64,000 nt of DNA, taken from NCBI GenBank assembly GCA_903902325.1, contig CAIUUO010000183.1, positions 1-64,000 on the forward strand, read 5' to 3'. The notes beneath the pieces were generated by a model. The model did no database searches, was not told the origin of the DNA, and saw nothing but the letters and a program-made list of their open reading frames with translations. The position numbers were made by a program, and so were the translations under genes. The DNA comes from an uncultured Bacteroidia bacterium (lineage in GTDB: Bacteria; Bacteroidota; Bacteroidia; Bacteroidales; Prolixibacteraceae). This document shows, piece by piece, positions 17,995 to 26,940 of the stretch; position 1 is the first letter of the stretch, and every line of letters begins with the position of its first letter.

Positions 17995-19011
17995 ATGGAA
18001 ACCCCGCTTGTATCGATTATTTCTCCGACCTACAACCACGAAAAATACCTGACTGATTGCATCGAATCGGTTTTGGCCCAGACCTATCCCAACTGGGAGA
18101 TGATTATCCTCAACGATGGGAGCACCGATCGCACCGCAGAGATAGCTGCTGCCTACCGGGATACCGATCGCCGCATCAGACTGATCAGCCAGGAAAATGT
18201 GGGTATTTTCAGGCTCTCGGAAACCTATAACAAAGGGGTTGAAATTTCCAGGGGTGAATATCTTGCCATCCTGGAAGGCGACGACTGCTGGACGCCCGAT
18301 AAACTCGAAAAGCAGGTGGCATACATGCAAAAGGATCCGGAGGCAGTTGTTTGCTGGAGCATGGCACGATGCGTGAATGCAGATCAAACGGTAGTTTATT
18401 ATACCTCACCCGATCCCGTCGCGCCTGATGCAAATTTGTATTTCAATGATCCTGTGGGAAGCATCATGAATATCTTTCTTTACAGGAATTGCATCCCCGC
18501 ACTGACTATTCTGATCAGGAAAGAAGCATTGATGAAGACTGGCGGCTTTAAGCAGGTGTTTGGATTGCCTCTGGTGGATCTTCCGACTCTTTATGAACTG
18601 GCGATGGCCGGCCGTTTTATCTTCATCCCGGAAATACTTGGGAACTGGCGGAACTATGCCACCCAGGTGACCAAGACCTATCCGGCTGAGATGACGGAAG
18701 GATTTTATAAAATGGCCAAATTGTTCCTCGAAAGTTCAGAAGCAGAAATGTTGAAGACTGAAAATAAAAGGCTGGATCATTATTACAGGGGCAGACTGGT
18801 GATTGCCCGGGCCCGCTCGGGCCGGTACAAACTCATCCGGAGAGAATATTCCTCCGCTAGGAAAGATTATAGCAAAGCGATTTTCGGATATGGCATGTCA
18901 GAACCGGTTTGGAAACTGAGGGCTGTCGTGGGCTGGTTTTTCAGCCTGTTTCATTTGGATGTGGAAGGTTTGGCCAGGGTCTTGGGAAAAAGGTCGTATA
19001 CGGAGAAATAA
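17995..19011 (+). CDS. Family 2 glycosyltransferase
   Basis: This is a cytoplasmic GT-A fold enzyme that transfers a sugar from a nucleotide donor. The 338 residues begin with PLVSIISPTYNHEKYL, have LNDGSTDRT at 39-46 and the metal-binding EGDD at 94-97 (DxD equivalent), all GT2 hallmarks. The C-terminal region carries a basic helical tail. It follows the flippase by 6 bases and is convergent with the next methyltransferase gene, leaving only 7 bases between stops. Acceptor and sugar are unknown. Confidence 0.88.
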   Translation: METPLVSIISPTYNHEKYLTDCIESVLAQTYPNWEMIILNDGSTDRTAEIAAAYRDTDRRIRLISQENVGIFRLSETYNKGVEISRGEYLAILEGDDCWTPDKLEKQVAYMQKDPEAVVCWSMARCVNADQTVVYYTSPDPVAPDANLYFNDPVGSIMNIFLYRNCIPALTILIRKEALMKTGGFKQVFGLPLVDLPTLYELAMAGRFIFIPEILGNWRNYATQVTKTYPAEMTEGFYKMAKLFLESSEAEMLKTENKRLDHYYRGRLVIARARSGRYKLIRREYSSARKDYSKAIFGYGMSEPVWKLRAVVGWFFSLFHLDVEGLARVLGKRSYTEK

Positions 19012-19018
19012 GGTCGAA

Positions 19019-19963
19019 TTATTTCACTGAGAGATAGAAACACGCGCAATCGCCGTCATTGATGCTGTTAAGTCGGGCAGCTTCCCGTGAAAAATCCTTC
19101 ATCTGTTTTTTGGAAAACATCGAAAAATCATCGGAGTAGGGGATGTCGCGCAGGTATTTTTCGCTGGATGCAAACTGTACGAAGGAAGAATCATACCCAA
19201 TGCTGTCAATTTTCAGTCCGGCTTTGCAGGCCAAAAGGTGAATACTGTGGGTGGTATGCAGGAACAGATGTCGCGGAGCATCGAGCGCAAACCAGTGGGT
19301 ACGGTATTTCCGCCAGGCGTGGGAGTTGGCAACAGGAATCCTGATAAGCAGTTTTCCGGTAGGTTTGAGCAACTCTTTGATTTTGGCCAAAACTTTATCG
19401 GGGTGGTCCATGTGTTCGAACGCGTGGTGCAACATGATGAAATCGAATTGACCAGTCATTTCGAAAAGGTCTCTTTTCAGGATTTTCAGGTCGCCTGTAT
19501 TTTGGAGGTCCTTTTCCAGAAATGGATCGATCCCTGTCAGATTACGGAATCCGCTGCGCCGCATAGACAGGATAACCCTCCCTGAGCCGCAGCCAACGTC
19601 GAGGATGGAAGATTGGAAGCCGAGCAGGTCTTTCTTCATCCAGGGGAATGGATGCGGTAAAACGATCGAAATTAGCGCTCCGACAGGGTCAAATTTGTGC
19701 AAATAATGTCTCAACAGGCTTTTCTTGAGGAAATGGACGACCGGGTTTAATTTCAGGCCGAATTTTGGCTGCCTGAAGGAGTAATATTCGCCGGGATAGT
19801 ATTTGGAAAGGTTTTCGGGTGTTTCGACAATTTGCAGGCAATAGCAATTGGCACATTCGAGGTATTGGAATTCGTCACGAAGGTTCAGGAGCCGTTCCGT
19901 GGCCAGGTGGATACTGTTGTTATAGGTGTTTCCACATATTTTGCAGGCGATGCCGTTGTTCAT
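19019..19963 (-). CDS. Class I SAM methyltransferase with N-terminal zinc-ribbon-like segment
   Basis: This 314-residue protein (ATG 19963) has a CxxC pair at Cys7/Cys10 and a second at Cys37/Cys40, suggesting a small zinc-binding knuckle. A Rossmann methyltransferase domain follows, with motif I ILDVGCGSGRV at 120-130 and the HAFEHMDHPDKVL segment. This layout is common for methyltransferases in surface-polysaccharide clusters that act on sugar nucleotides or glycan ends. An ATG at 19984 would add seven residues. The gene is convergent with GT2 and lies downstream of two GT4 genes on its strand. Confidence 0.82.
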   Translation of the reverse strand: MNNGIACKICGNTYNNSIHLATERLLNLRDEFQYLECANCYCLQIVETPENLSKYYPGEYYSFRQPKFGLKLNPVVHFLKKSLLRHYLHKFDPVGALISIVLPHPFPWMKKDLLGFQSSILDVGCGSGRVILSMRRSGFRNLTGIDPFLEKDLQNTGDLKILKRDLFEMTGQFDFIMLHHAFEHMDHPDKVLAKIKELLKPTGKLLIRIPVANSHAWRKYRTHWFALDAPRHLFLHTTHSIHLLACKAGLKIDSIGYDSSFVQFASSEKYLRDIPYSDDFSMFSKKQMKDFSREAARLNSINDGDCACFYLSVK

Positions 19964-20019
19964 GGTGGCTATTTTTGAGATCATTGGAGGAAAGTAATAT
20001 TTAGCGGTTATAAAATTTT

Positions 20020-20060
20020 ACCACGAAGGACACAAAGGTAATACACAAAGGGCACAAAGT
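20020..20060. repeat. CACAAAGG-type word repeat
   Basis: Between the methyltransferase and GT4 genes are imperfect direct copies of a 9-10 bp word: ACCACGAAGG, ACACAAAGG, ACACAAAGG and GCACAAAGT. It is non-coding. Similar words occur between genes in other bacteria, from memory. Confidence 0.65.
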
Positions 20061-20077
20061 AGGTGCATTTACAATTG

Positions 20078-21103
20078 CTATATGGTATCGATTAATTGCA
20101 AAAGGGATTCGGCACGTTGTCTTTTTGAAAACAGAACGGATACCTGCATCTGTATTCTCTTTTCATCCGGAAAGCCATCTTTCAGCAACCGGTCCGTGAT
20201 GAGTCCCGCAATCAAATGCGGATCTCTTTCCACCACAGCACCTACTGCTCCTACGACTTCCGGCATTCCGCCTTCATTTGTTACGATGGGGTAAGCCCCG
20301 TAAGACATGGCTTCCGCGATGGAGACACCGAAAGATTCAGAGCGTGAGAGTTGGCAGTATATCCTGGCTTTTTGGTAAAAGGAACCCAATTCCTCAGGTG
20401 ATACCCTACCGCAAAGGCAGAGGTTAATGGGGATATTACCCTGTTTATGTGACAGGGTTTCCTGATTAATGCCGACTATCTGAAAATGGAATCCAGGCAA
20501 TTGCCTTGCGATTTCGATGAAAGTGTCGATACCTTTGAGGAAAAAAGTACGTTCATTGTCGATCAGACCAACTGTGAGAATGGTATCCGTTTTTTGTATT
20601 TCGGATGTATTCGATGGAATTGCAGGCACACAGTTGTAAATCATGATAGTTTTAGTCGCGGGTGCAATGACTTTAACTTTTCTGGCAACATACTTCGATA
20701 CGGGAAGGACACATGATGCCTTTCTCATCGAATTTGCACAAAACCAGCCACGAAAAGGAGTACAAAAAGCCCCATAGTTCATATTCCGGATACGGCAGAC
20801 ATCATATCCACCTATCACCACGAAGGCTTTTTTCCCGAATATTTTTGCGAAGAGTACTGGCAGAAAGGAGTGGTAATCAGCGAACCAACAATAGAATACG
20901 TCATACTTCCAGCCGTGAATCAGGAGGAAAAATAACTGTTTGAACATTTGCCAGGCATTTTTGGAGATTCCTTTTACGGGTGCGAACTGGTATTTTTCTA
21001 CCGTATGGGCGGAGGATAAAATATGGAAATCATTTTTCACGAATGTGGAAAACCCCGTGTAGACAAACAATATAGATTTTCTTTTGATTCTCTTTTTGTT
21101 CAT
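20078..21103 (-). CDS. Family 4 glycosyltransferase
   Basis: This 341-residue GT-B enzyme has an N-terminal Rossmann half with FVYTGFSTFVKNDFHILS and VVIGGYDV. The C-terminal donor-binding half contains SRSESFGVSIAEAMSYGAYPIVTNEGGMPEVV, the classic GT4 EX7E region. It probably adds a sugar to a lipid-linked glycan at the inner membrane. It is the second gene after tsaB on the minus strand, 10 bases behind the next GT4. The basic N-terminus (MNKKRIKRKS) may help membrane contact. Acceptor and donor are unknown. Confidence 0.86.
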   Translation of the reverse strand: MNKKRIKRKSILFVYTGFSTFVKNDFHILSSAHTVEKYQFAPVKGISKNAWQMFKQLFFLLIHGWKYDVFYCWFADYHSFLPVLFAKIFGKKAFVVIGGYDVCRIRNMNYGAFCTPFRGWFCANSMRKASCVLPVSKYVARKVKVIAPATKTIMIYNCVPAIPSNTSEIQKTDTILTVGLIDNERTFFLKGIDTFIEIARQLPGFHFQIVGINQETLSHKQGNIPINLCLCGRVSPEELGSFYQKARIYCQLSRSESFGVSIAEAMSYGAYPIVTNEGGMPEVVGAVGAVVERDPHLIAGLITDRLLKDGFPDEKRIQMQVSVLFSKRQRAESLLQLIDTI

Positions 21104-21113
21104 GGTAATTGAA

Positions 21114-22394
21114 TCAAAGTTGACTTGTTAACTCCCTTGTCAGGTTTCGCCGTGTATATCTGTCCGTTCCTGATGTTTCATGCCAAACAGTACCTTTTTG
21201 GTACAAATCAAATATTTCGAGGATATACGACTTCATTTTCTCCGTTTCATCATAGGAAACGAATTTTCCTGCCGTACATTTTTGCACCAGGAGATCAACA
21301 TCCCCACCCAAAGGTCCTATTGCCAGAATGGGTCGTCCGGCTGCCAGGTATTCAAAGAATTTTCCTGTGACAATTCCCTTGTTGTCAGGAGAATCCGGAA
21401 TGGCCATGATCAGCATGGATGCATTTACCATTTGTGCGACGGCCATCTCATGGGGGACATAACCCAGCACTTCGACCATGGATCCCAGATTCTTCAGCTG
21501 GAACAGGTTGAGGATTTCATCGGGAACATTTCCTACAAAACGGATTTTCATTTGTTCCCTGATATTTTCGGGTAGTTGCGAAACAGCATCTATAAAGCCT
21601 CCGATCCTGTAACTCATTGATATGGTGCCGATATAGGCAATGGTAAAGAAATCATTGCTGACATTTGAAGTGTTATCAAAGTCGGATTCATCGTAACCGT
21701 TGGGGATGACAACTATTTTTTCGCCGGAGCCGGGAATTTTGTTGAGCAATAGCTTTGCAACTTCTGCACTTACTGTGATAATCTTATCGGCTTCGGTCAG
21801 TACTTTTTTTTCCAGTTTTTTATCGTAAGCTGCTGCTAAAGGTGAGTGAAACAGATCTTTGTAATAATAGATATCGGTCCAGGGATCCCTGAAGTCGGCG
21901 ATCCATCTGATTCCTGTCAGATGTTTAATTTTTCGGCCAATCAGGTGGGTAGACTGAGGCGGTCCGGAGGTGATTACGGTTTCAATTTTTTCAGAGCGAA
22001 TCAGTTCAAGCGCCTTTTTCAGGGCGTACTTGTTCCACCCCTTCCTGGGATCGGGCATAAAGAAGTTTCCGCGAACAAACCGCGATAATTTCTCGAAAAC
22101 AGTAATTTTTTTCTGGTTAGAAAATCCGCCGTATGGAATCTCTTTTTTATCGGACAGTTTTCTGTAGAGGTTATAGGGTTCAAAAGTTTTGGTTTTATAC
22201 ACTGCCAGATCGGGACTGACTTCCTTTAAAAGGGACTTATCAATCTGGGCATAGGAGGCTTGTTTTTCATCCACTGTAAGAATAACAGGTTCGTATCCAA
22301 ATTCCGGCAAATATTTGGAGAACTTCAGCCATCGCTGAACACCTGCACCGCCGCTAGGAGGCCAATAGTAAGTGATGATCAGTATTTTTTTCAT
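21114..22394 (-). CDS. Family 4 glycosyltransferase
   Basis: This 426-residue GT-B enzyme starts KILIITYYWPPSGGAGVQRWLKF, the pattern of exopolysaccharide-type GT4 enzymes with a glycine-rich loop for the acceptor. IADFRDPWTD marks the middle, and the donor site is in the second half (KGIVTGKFFEYLAAGRPILA). Its start overlaps the tsaB stop by four bases (ATGA), which indicates translational coupling. It belongs to the surface-glycan block. The sugar is not predictable from sequence. Confidence 0.88.
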   Translation of the reverse strand: MKKILIITYYWPPSGGAGVQRWLKFSKYLPEFGYEPVILTVDEKQASYAQIDKSLLKEVSPDLAVYKTKTFEPYNLYRKLSDKKEIPYGGFSNQKKITVFEKLSRFVRGNFFMPDPRKGWNKYALKKALELIRSEKIETVITSGPPQSTHLIGRKIKHLTGIRWIADFRDPWTDIYYYKDLFHSPLAAAYDKKLEKKVLTEADKIITVSAEVAKLLLNKIPGSGEKIVVIPNGYDESDFDNTSNVSNDFFTIAYIGTISMSYRIGGFIDAVSQLPENIREQMKIRFVGNVPDEILNLFQLKNLGSMVEVLGYVPHEMAVAQMVNASMLIMAIPDSPDNKGIVTGKFFEYLAAGRPILAIGPLGGDVDLLVQKCTAGKFVSYDETEKMKSYILEIFDLYQKGTVWHETSGTDRYTRRNLTRELTSQL

Positions 22395-23131
22395 CCCTGA
22401 AGAAGATTGGTGTCCTTATTTGAATGAAAAATATTTTTCGTAGGAATTGTTGCTACAAAATCTTTCAGGTAATAGGGCTCATAATAGGCAACATCCACAA
22501 AGTTTCCTGCATTAAAAGCCGTCTCGGCGAGTTCAGCCAGATAGCATGCTGAAGTGGTAATGTGATCAATGAAAAGAGCATTGGGATGCTGCAGGGTAGT
22601 TTTACATTTATCGGCACCATTCCCGAAAAAAAGAATTTTATGAATTTCAAGAAATGATGCAAAAGATCCCTGGTCTATTACATCAGCCTGAATTCGGCGT
22701 ATTTTCTCCATCGCATGATTATAGACTGAAGCATAGACCTCCATTCTTCGGGCATCTATCATTGGGCAATAGAGAACGGACTCTTTTTTTTCGATTCCGA
22801 AAATGTACGGTTTGTTGATGACGTGATATGCCATAGCCTCCAGGGATGATATGGCAATCATGGGCAAGGAGGAGGCATAACAGAGTCCTTTGGCCGTTGA
22901 AACGCCGATTCTTAATCCGGTATAGGAACCAGGTCCTCCTGAAACGGCGATCGCATCAAGTCCGCTGAATGGCAAATTTGTTTCTTTCATCACTTCTTCA
23001 ATGAAGCGTGCGAGTAACAGTGCATGGTTTTTTCCGCTCGTGTCTTCCCTCACTGTAACTGCTCTCCCACCGACTGAGAGAGCGACGGAGCAAACTTCGG
23101 TTGAAGTCTCCAAACAAAGAATTGAAGCCAT
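22391..23131 (-). CDS. tsaB: tRNA threonylcarbamoyladenosine protein TsaB
   Basis: TsaB is the inactive ASKHA-fold partner that stabilises TsaD in t6A37 synthesis. The 246 residues begin ILCLETSTEVCSVALS and contain VSGGPGSYTGLRIGVSTAKG at about 64-83, the family signature. The C-terminal part is the dimer region. It is the first gene of a minus-strand unit with two glycosyltransferases and a methyltransferase, so a core tRNA-modification gene heads a surface-glycan operon. Confidence 0.93.
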   Translation of the reverse strand: MASILCLETSTEVCSVALSVGGRAVTVREDTSGKNHALLLARFIEEVMKETNLPFSGLDAIAVSGGPGSYTGLRIGVSTAKGLCYASSLPMIAISSLEAMAYHVINKPYIFGIEKKESVLYCPMIDARRMEVYASVYNHAMEKIRRIQADVIDQGSFASFLEIHKILFFGNGADKCKTTLQHPNALFIDHITTSACYLAELAETAFNAGNFVDVAYYEPYYLKDFVATIPTKNIFHSNKDTNLLQG

Positions 23132-23352
23132 CCGTTTTTTTTACAAATATCTGAAATAGTCATGATTTTGCAATCACCAATTGGAATGAATATATTTCCA
23201 ATGACTATTTTCTTCGTAGATCTTCGATTCCTGCGACCTTTAAAAAACAAATCATAGATGCATAAAAGTGGAAGGAATTTGTGTTTTTTTCAAAAAAGAT
23301 TCATTTCTACAAATCAATTTCGGTATTTCTTTGTTTATATACAAACCCACCC
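23132..23352. other. Divergent intergenic region tsaB / LytTR regulator
   Basis: This AT-rich gap holds the start regions of tsaB (minus) and the regulator unit (plus). I see no exact TAnnTTTG box in either direction. The short palindrome-like CCAATTGG lies near 23178. No RNA gene is apparent. Confidence 0.35.
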
Positions 23353-23436
23353 ATGAAAGAAACGGGTGAGATATCTTTTGCTGAGAAGAAAAAGATTACC
23401 GAGAAAAATATATATAAGCCAATTTCCTTATGCTAA
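23353..23436 (+). CDS. Short overlapping ORF (27 codons) before LytTR regulator
   Basis: An ATG-initiated frame of 27 codons ends in TAA at 23434-23436, overlapping the ATG of the response regulator (23430-23432) in another frame. The peptide starts MKETGEISFAEKKKI and is mostly charged, with a Cys as last residue. It has no recognisable domain. The overlap would permit translational coupling, so it might be a leader peptide. A small hairpin (CACCC/GGGTG, 23348-23368) spans its start codon. It may equally be a chance ORF. Confidence 0.3.
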   Translation: MKETGEISFAEKKKITEKNIYKPISLC

Positions 23437-24185
23437 AGGCAGTAATTATAGATGATGATTATTACTCAAGGGTTGTATTGAGAGAGATTCTTAGAAATAC
23501 GATAGATAATGTAGAGTTGTCAGGTGAAGCAAAATCTGTGAAGGAAGGCATTGAATTAATTGAGCGTACAGGACCGGATTTGGTATTTTTGGACATCAAT
23601 ATGCCAGATGGGACCGGATTTGACTTACTCGACCAGATCAAGGACATCGATTTCAGGATTATTTTTACCACAGCCTATAGTGAGTATGCCCTCAAGGCAT
23701 TCAAATATTCTGCTTTTGACTATTTGGTTAAACCTATTATGATTGAAGACCTGGTGAGGGCCGTTTCCAAAATACCTAAAGTAAAAAGACCCGACAGTAA
23801 AATTGCTGTAAATGCGCTGAAAGCAAATTTTTTATCGCACGGAGAAAGTGGATGTAAGACCATAGCCCTACCTGAAATGAGCGGTTTTGCCATTATTCCT
23901 GTTGATAAAATTGTCCGTTGCGAAGGAATGCGAAACTATACAAGGATCATCTTTAAGGAAGAGCCTGAGAAGGTAGTGAGCAGAACACTTCTGGAATTCG
24001 AAAACCTTCTTACACCGCTGGGTTTTGTAAGAATACACAGAAGTCATCTGGTGAATCTGGTGAATGTAGTGCGGTATATCAAGGCACAGGGAGGATTGGT
24101 CGAATTAAGAACCGGTGAGCAATTGAAGGTATCGTCCAAATACAAGGACGATCTACTCAATAAAATTCTCTTCAACAGACTATAA
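23430..24185 (+). CDS. LytTR-family response regulator
   Basis: This cytoplasmic two-component regulator has 251 residues. The receiver domain (1-120) shows IIDDDYYSR with acidic residues at 8-10, the phospho-acceptor Asp55 in LVFLDINMPDG, Thr in IIFTTAYSEYAL, and Lys in FDYLVKPI. A LytTR DNA-binding domain follows (about 145-248) with IVRCEGMRNYTRI and FVRIHRSHLVNLVNV, the family signature. No histidine kinase is nearby, so it is an orphan. It converges on the glgP gene with 10 bases between stops, leaving its targets open; the glycogen cluster and a 27-codon ORF are its neighbours. Confidence 0.92.
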   Translation: MLKAVIIDDDYYSRVVLREILRNTIDNVELSGEAKSVKEGIELIERTGPDLVFLDINMPDGTGFDLLDQIKDIDFRIIFTTAYSEYALKAFKYSAFDYLVKPIMIEDLVRAVSKIPKVKRPDSKIAVNALKANFLSHGESGCKTIALPEMSGFAIIPVDKIVRCEGMRNYTRIIFKEEPEKVVSRTLLEFENLLTPLGFVRIHRSHLVNLVNVVRYIKAQGGLVELRTGEQLKVSSKYKDDLLNKILFNRL

Positions 24186-24195
24186 GGAGTTCAAT

Positions 24196-26790
24196 TTAAA
24201 GCCACTTCAATAGTCTAAAATCCTGACGATTAGGCAGTGCCTTATTTTTGGCATAGATTCTTAATCCGTAATTGTAGGCTCCCGGTTTTTTCAAAGTCAG
24301 GTCCAGGGAGTAGTGTGCAAATGCATCCTCCGCTTTCTCTACCAAAAAATCATATTTTGCGACAAAACGAGGTTCGTCATTACCTGTAGCGACAATCAGT
24401 TCCACTCCTATTTCTCCGGGTGTCAGTCCTTTCAGATCAAGAGTTACGTGTGAAGGGTAAGGTTTACCCATTTCATAAGTATTGGTGATTCCGTCTGATA
24501 TCTGGATATTTTTCACTTCAATGGTATTCCACACATTAAGTATTCGGGATTTCCAGGCAGCCAGTTCTTTGGCTTTCAAAAAGTTGTCCGCTTTCAGGAG
24601 AGCTGTACGCTCTGATTGTGGAATGTAATAGCGTGTAAAATAGTCTTTCATCATCCGTTTGGTCGTAAACTGAGGCACAACTTCGGCGAAAGTATTTTTA
24701 ATGAAGTCGACCCATAGGACCGGGATATTTTTATCATTGCGGTAATAGTAAGCCGGAACAATTTCATTTTCGAGAATACCGTAGATTGCCTCCGAATCAA
24801 GTTCGTCCTGAAGTTCAGGAATGTCGAATGAATTTTCAAGCGGCAATGCCCAGCCGGCATCCTGTTTGTATCCTTCTACCCACCAACCATCTAGGACTGA
24901 GAAGTGAAGTGTTCCATTCATAACCCCTTTTTCGCCGGATGTCCCTGAAGCCTCGAGGGGCCTGGTAGGAGTGTTCATCCATACATCGCAACCCTGCACC
25001 AACATTTTGGCGATATTCATGTCGTAGTTCTGCAGGAATAGTATCCGGCCTATAAATTCAGGTCTTTTGGAGATGTCTATGATGTATTTGATCAGATCCT
25101 GACCAGCCTTATCGGCGGGATGTGCTTTACCGGCGAAAAGAAACTGAACCGGGCGATCTGGATTGTTGATGATCTTGGCCAAACGTTCCAAGTCCCGGAA
25201 AAGCAGGTGTGCCCTCTTGTAGGTAGCGAAACGCCTTGCAAATCCGATTGTCAAGGCTTTAGGATTCAGCTTTGAAATGGCTTCTGAAATGTATTTTGGA
25301 TTTTCGTTTCTCTGGATATGAATGTCCGTAAAACGTCTCTTGATGAATTCGATGAGTTGTTCGCGAAGTTTTGATTTGGTATCCCAGATCAGTTTATCCT
25401 GCACTTTGTAAATATTTCTCCAGGCACGCAATTCGCTGCCTTCCTCATATTCGTGGATATCGTCGGCCATTTCTTCTGCCGAGAGAATTTGATCATGTAC
25501 TGATTTCCAGTCGGCAGCAGCCCATGTGGGATAGTGAACACCATTTGTGACGTATCCGATGTTGTCCAGTTCTTCCGGAAGGAATCCGCGATACAGTTCA
25601 ATCAGCAATTGTTTGCTTACATCTCCGTGTAATTTACTTACACCATTGATTTCCTGGGAAAGATTGGCAGCCAGAAAACTCATATTGAACCTGCTTTCAT
25701 TGCTTCCTGCTTTTCCGAGCATCATCATTTCATCCATTGTTATTTGCAACTGCAGCGCAATGGGATCCATGTATGATTTAAAAAGTTCGTCTGGGAAAGA
25801 ATCGTGTCCGGCCGGAACGGGAGTATGAGTGGTAAAAAGTGTCGATGCTCTTACAATCTCTTTGGCTTCAGAGTAGTCGAGATTTGATTTGGTCTTAATG
25901 TTGTAAATACGCTCCAGACCAATGAATGCGGCATGGCCTTCATTACAATGGTATATATCAGATTGTATGCCAAGCATTTCCAGGGCACGAATACCGCCCA
26001 AACCTAGGATCATCTCCTGTTTGAGCCTGTTTTCATTGTCACCTCCATACAAATGGTGGGTAATGGATCTGTCCTGTTCGTCATTGCCTTCGAAATCTGT
26101 ATCAAGAAGGTATAGTTTTATATTTCCAACGTTCACATACCAAACTCTTGCATAAACTATGCGATTGGGCATCCTGACTTCGATGGTTATCCATTCGCCT
26201 TTTTCGTCCAGTGCGGGTTGAATTGGTATTTTGGAGAAATGTTCGGGTTCATAATTGGCAAGTTGCTCGCCATTAGTAGAAATAACCTGTTTGAAATAGC
26301 CGAAACGGTACAATAGTCCAATGGCAGTCATGTCAACCTTGGAATCGCTTGCCTCTTTCAGGTAATCGCCGGCAAGAACACCCAAACCACCTGAATAAAT
26401 TTTCAAACTGGAGTGCAGTCCGAATTCCATGCTGAAATAGGCAATTTTGGGACCGCGCAGTTTTTTCCGTTCATTCAGATATCTGTTGAATTGATTTTCA
26501 ACGGATTTCATTCTGAGAACGAAAGATTCATTGGCTTTTAATTCCTGGAAACGATCGTGACTGGTTTGTTCAAGAAGAATGATTGGATTGTGTTCGCAAT
26601 TTTCCCAAATGAATGGATCGATTTCATTGAAGAGCGCTCTGGCATCTACATTCCATACCCACCAGAGATTACGCGAAATTGTGCGCAAAGTGGTCAGTTC
26701 TGCTGGCAAGGCTGATTCAACAATAATTTTCTTCCAGGTTGGGTTGCTATTTTCGGGTTGTCTCAGATTTTTAAAATATGTTTCTTCCAT
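24196..26790 (-). CDS. glgP: Alpha-glucan (glycogen) phosphorylase, GT35
   Basis: This enzyme releases glucose-1-phosphate from alpha-1,4-glucan ends. From ATG 26790 it has 864 residues; an in-frame ATG at 26871 would add 27 with no family match. Visible motifs are NLWWVWNVDARALF, YFSMEFGLHSSLKIYSGGLG and IYHCNEGHAAF, and the PLP-lysine region EASGTSGEKGVMNGTLHFSV around residue 615. This is the shorter bacterial/archaeal 'alpha-glucan phosphorylase' type with a DUF3417-like N-terminus. It is last in the glycogen cluster, separated by 150 bases from GH57 and with an inverted repeat in its upstream region. Confidence 0.93.
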   Translation of the reverse strand: MEETYFKNLRQPENSNPTWKKIIVESALPAELTTLRTISRNLWWVWNVDARALFNEIDPFIWENCEHNPIILLEQTSHDRFQELKANESFVLRMKSVENQFNRYLNERKKLRGPKIAYFSMEFGLHSSLKIYSGGLGVLAGDYLKEASDSKVDMTAIGLLYRFGYFKQVISTNGEQLANYEPEHFSKIPIQPALDEKGEWITIEVRMPNRIVYARVWYVNVGNIKLYLLDTDFEGNDEQDRSITHHLYGGDNENRLKQEMILGLGGIRALEMLGIQSDIYHCNEGHAAFIGLERIYNIKTKSNLDYSEAKEIVRASTLFTTHTPVPAGHDSFPDELFKSYMDPIALQLQITMDEMMMLGKAGSNESRFNMSFLAANLSQEINGVSKLHGDVSKQLLIELYRGFLPEELDNIGYVTNGVHYPTWAAADWKSVHDQILSAEEMADDIHEYEEGSELRAWRNIYKVQDKLIWDTKSKLREQLIEFIKRRFTDIHIQRNENPKYISEAISKLNPKALTIGFARRFATYKRAHLLFRDLERLAKIINNPDRPVQFLFAGKAHPADKAGQDLIKYIIDISKRPEFIGRILFLQNYDMNIAKMLVQGCDVWMNTPTRPLEASGTSGEKGVMNGTLHFSVLDGWWVEGYKQDAGWALPLENSFDIPELQDELDSEAIYGILENEIVPAYYYRNDKNIPVLWVDFIKNTFAEVVPQFTTKRMMKDYFTRYYIPQSERTALLKADNFLKAKELAAWKSRILNVWNTIEVKNIQISDGITNTYEMGKPYPSHVTLDLKGLTPGEIGVELIVATGNDEPRFVAKYDFLVEKAEDAFAHYSLDLTLKKPGAYNYGLRIYAKNKALPNRQDFRLLKWL

Positions 26791-26876
26791 TCTATCAGTT
26801 ATATTAACACAAAAGGACACTTCGATGTGTCGGTTAAATTGGGTCGCAATAATACCAATTTTGCCGTTCATTTACA

Positions 26877-26917
26877 TATAAATACGGCCTCTTTTATGGA
26901 AAGTTACCGTATTTATA
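26877..26917. promoter_or_regulatory. 11-bp inverted repeat upstream of glgP
   Basis: TATAAATACGG at 26877-26887 and CCGTATTTATA at 26907-26917 are perfect inverted arms, 19 bases apart, in the GH57-glgP gap. The arm centres are 30 bp (about three helical turns) apart, suiting a regulator binding two half-sites. In RNA it could also form a hairpin that affects glgP expression. There is no T-run, so a terminator is unlikely. Confidence 0.6.
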
Positions 26918-26940
26918 ACAATTACTTCATATTACATTGG

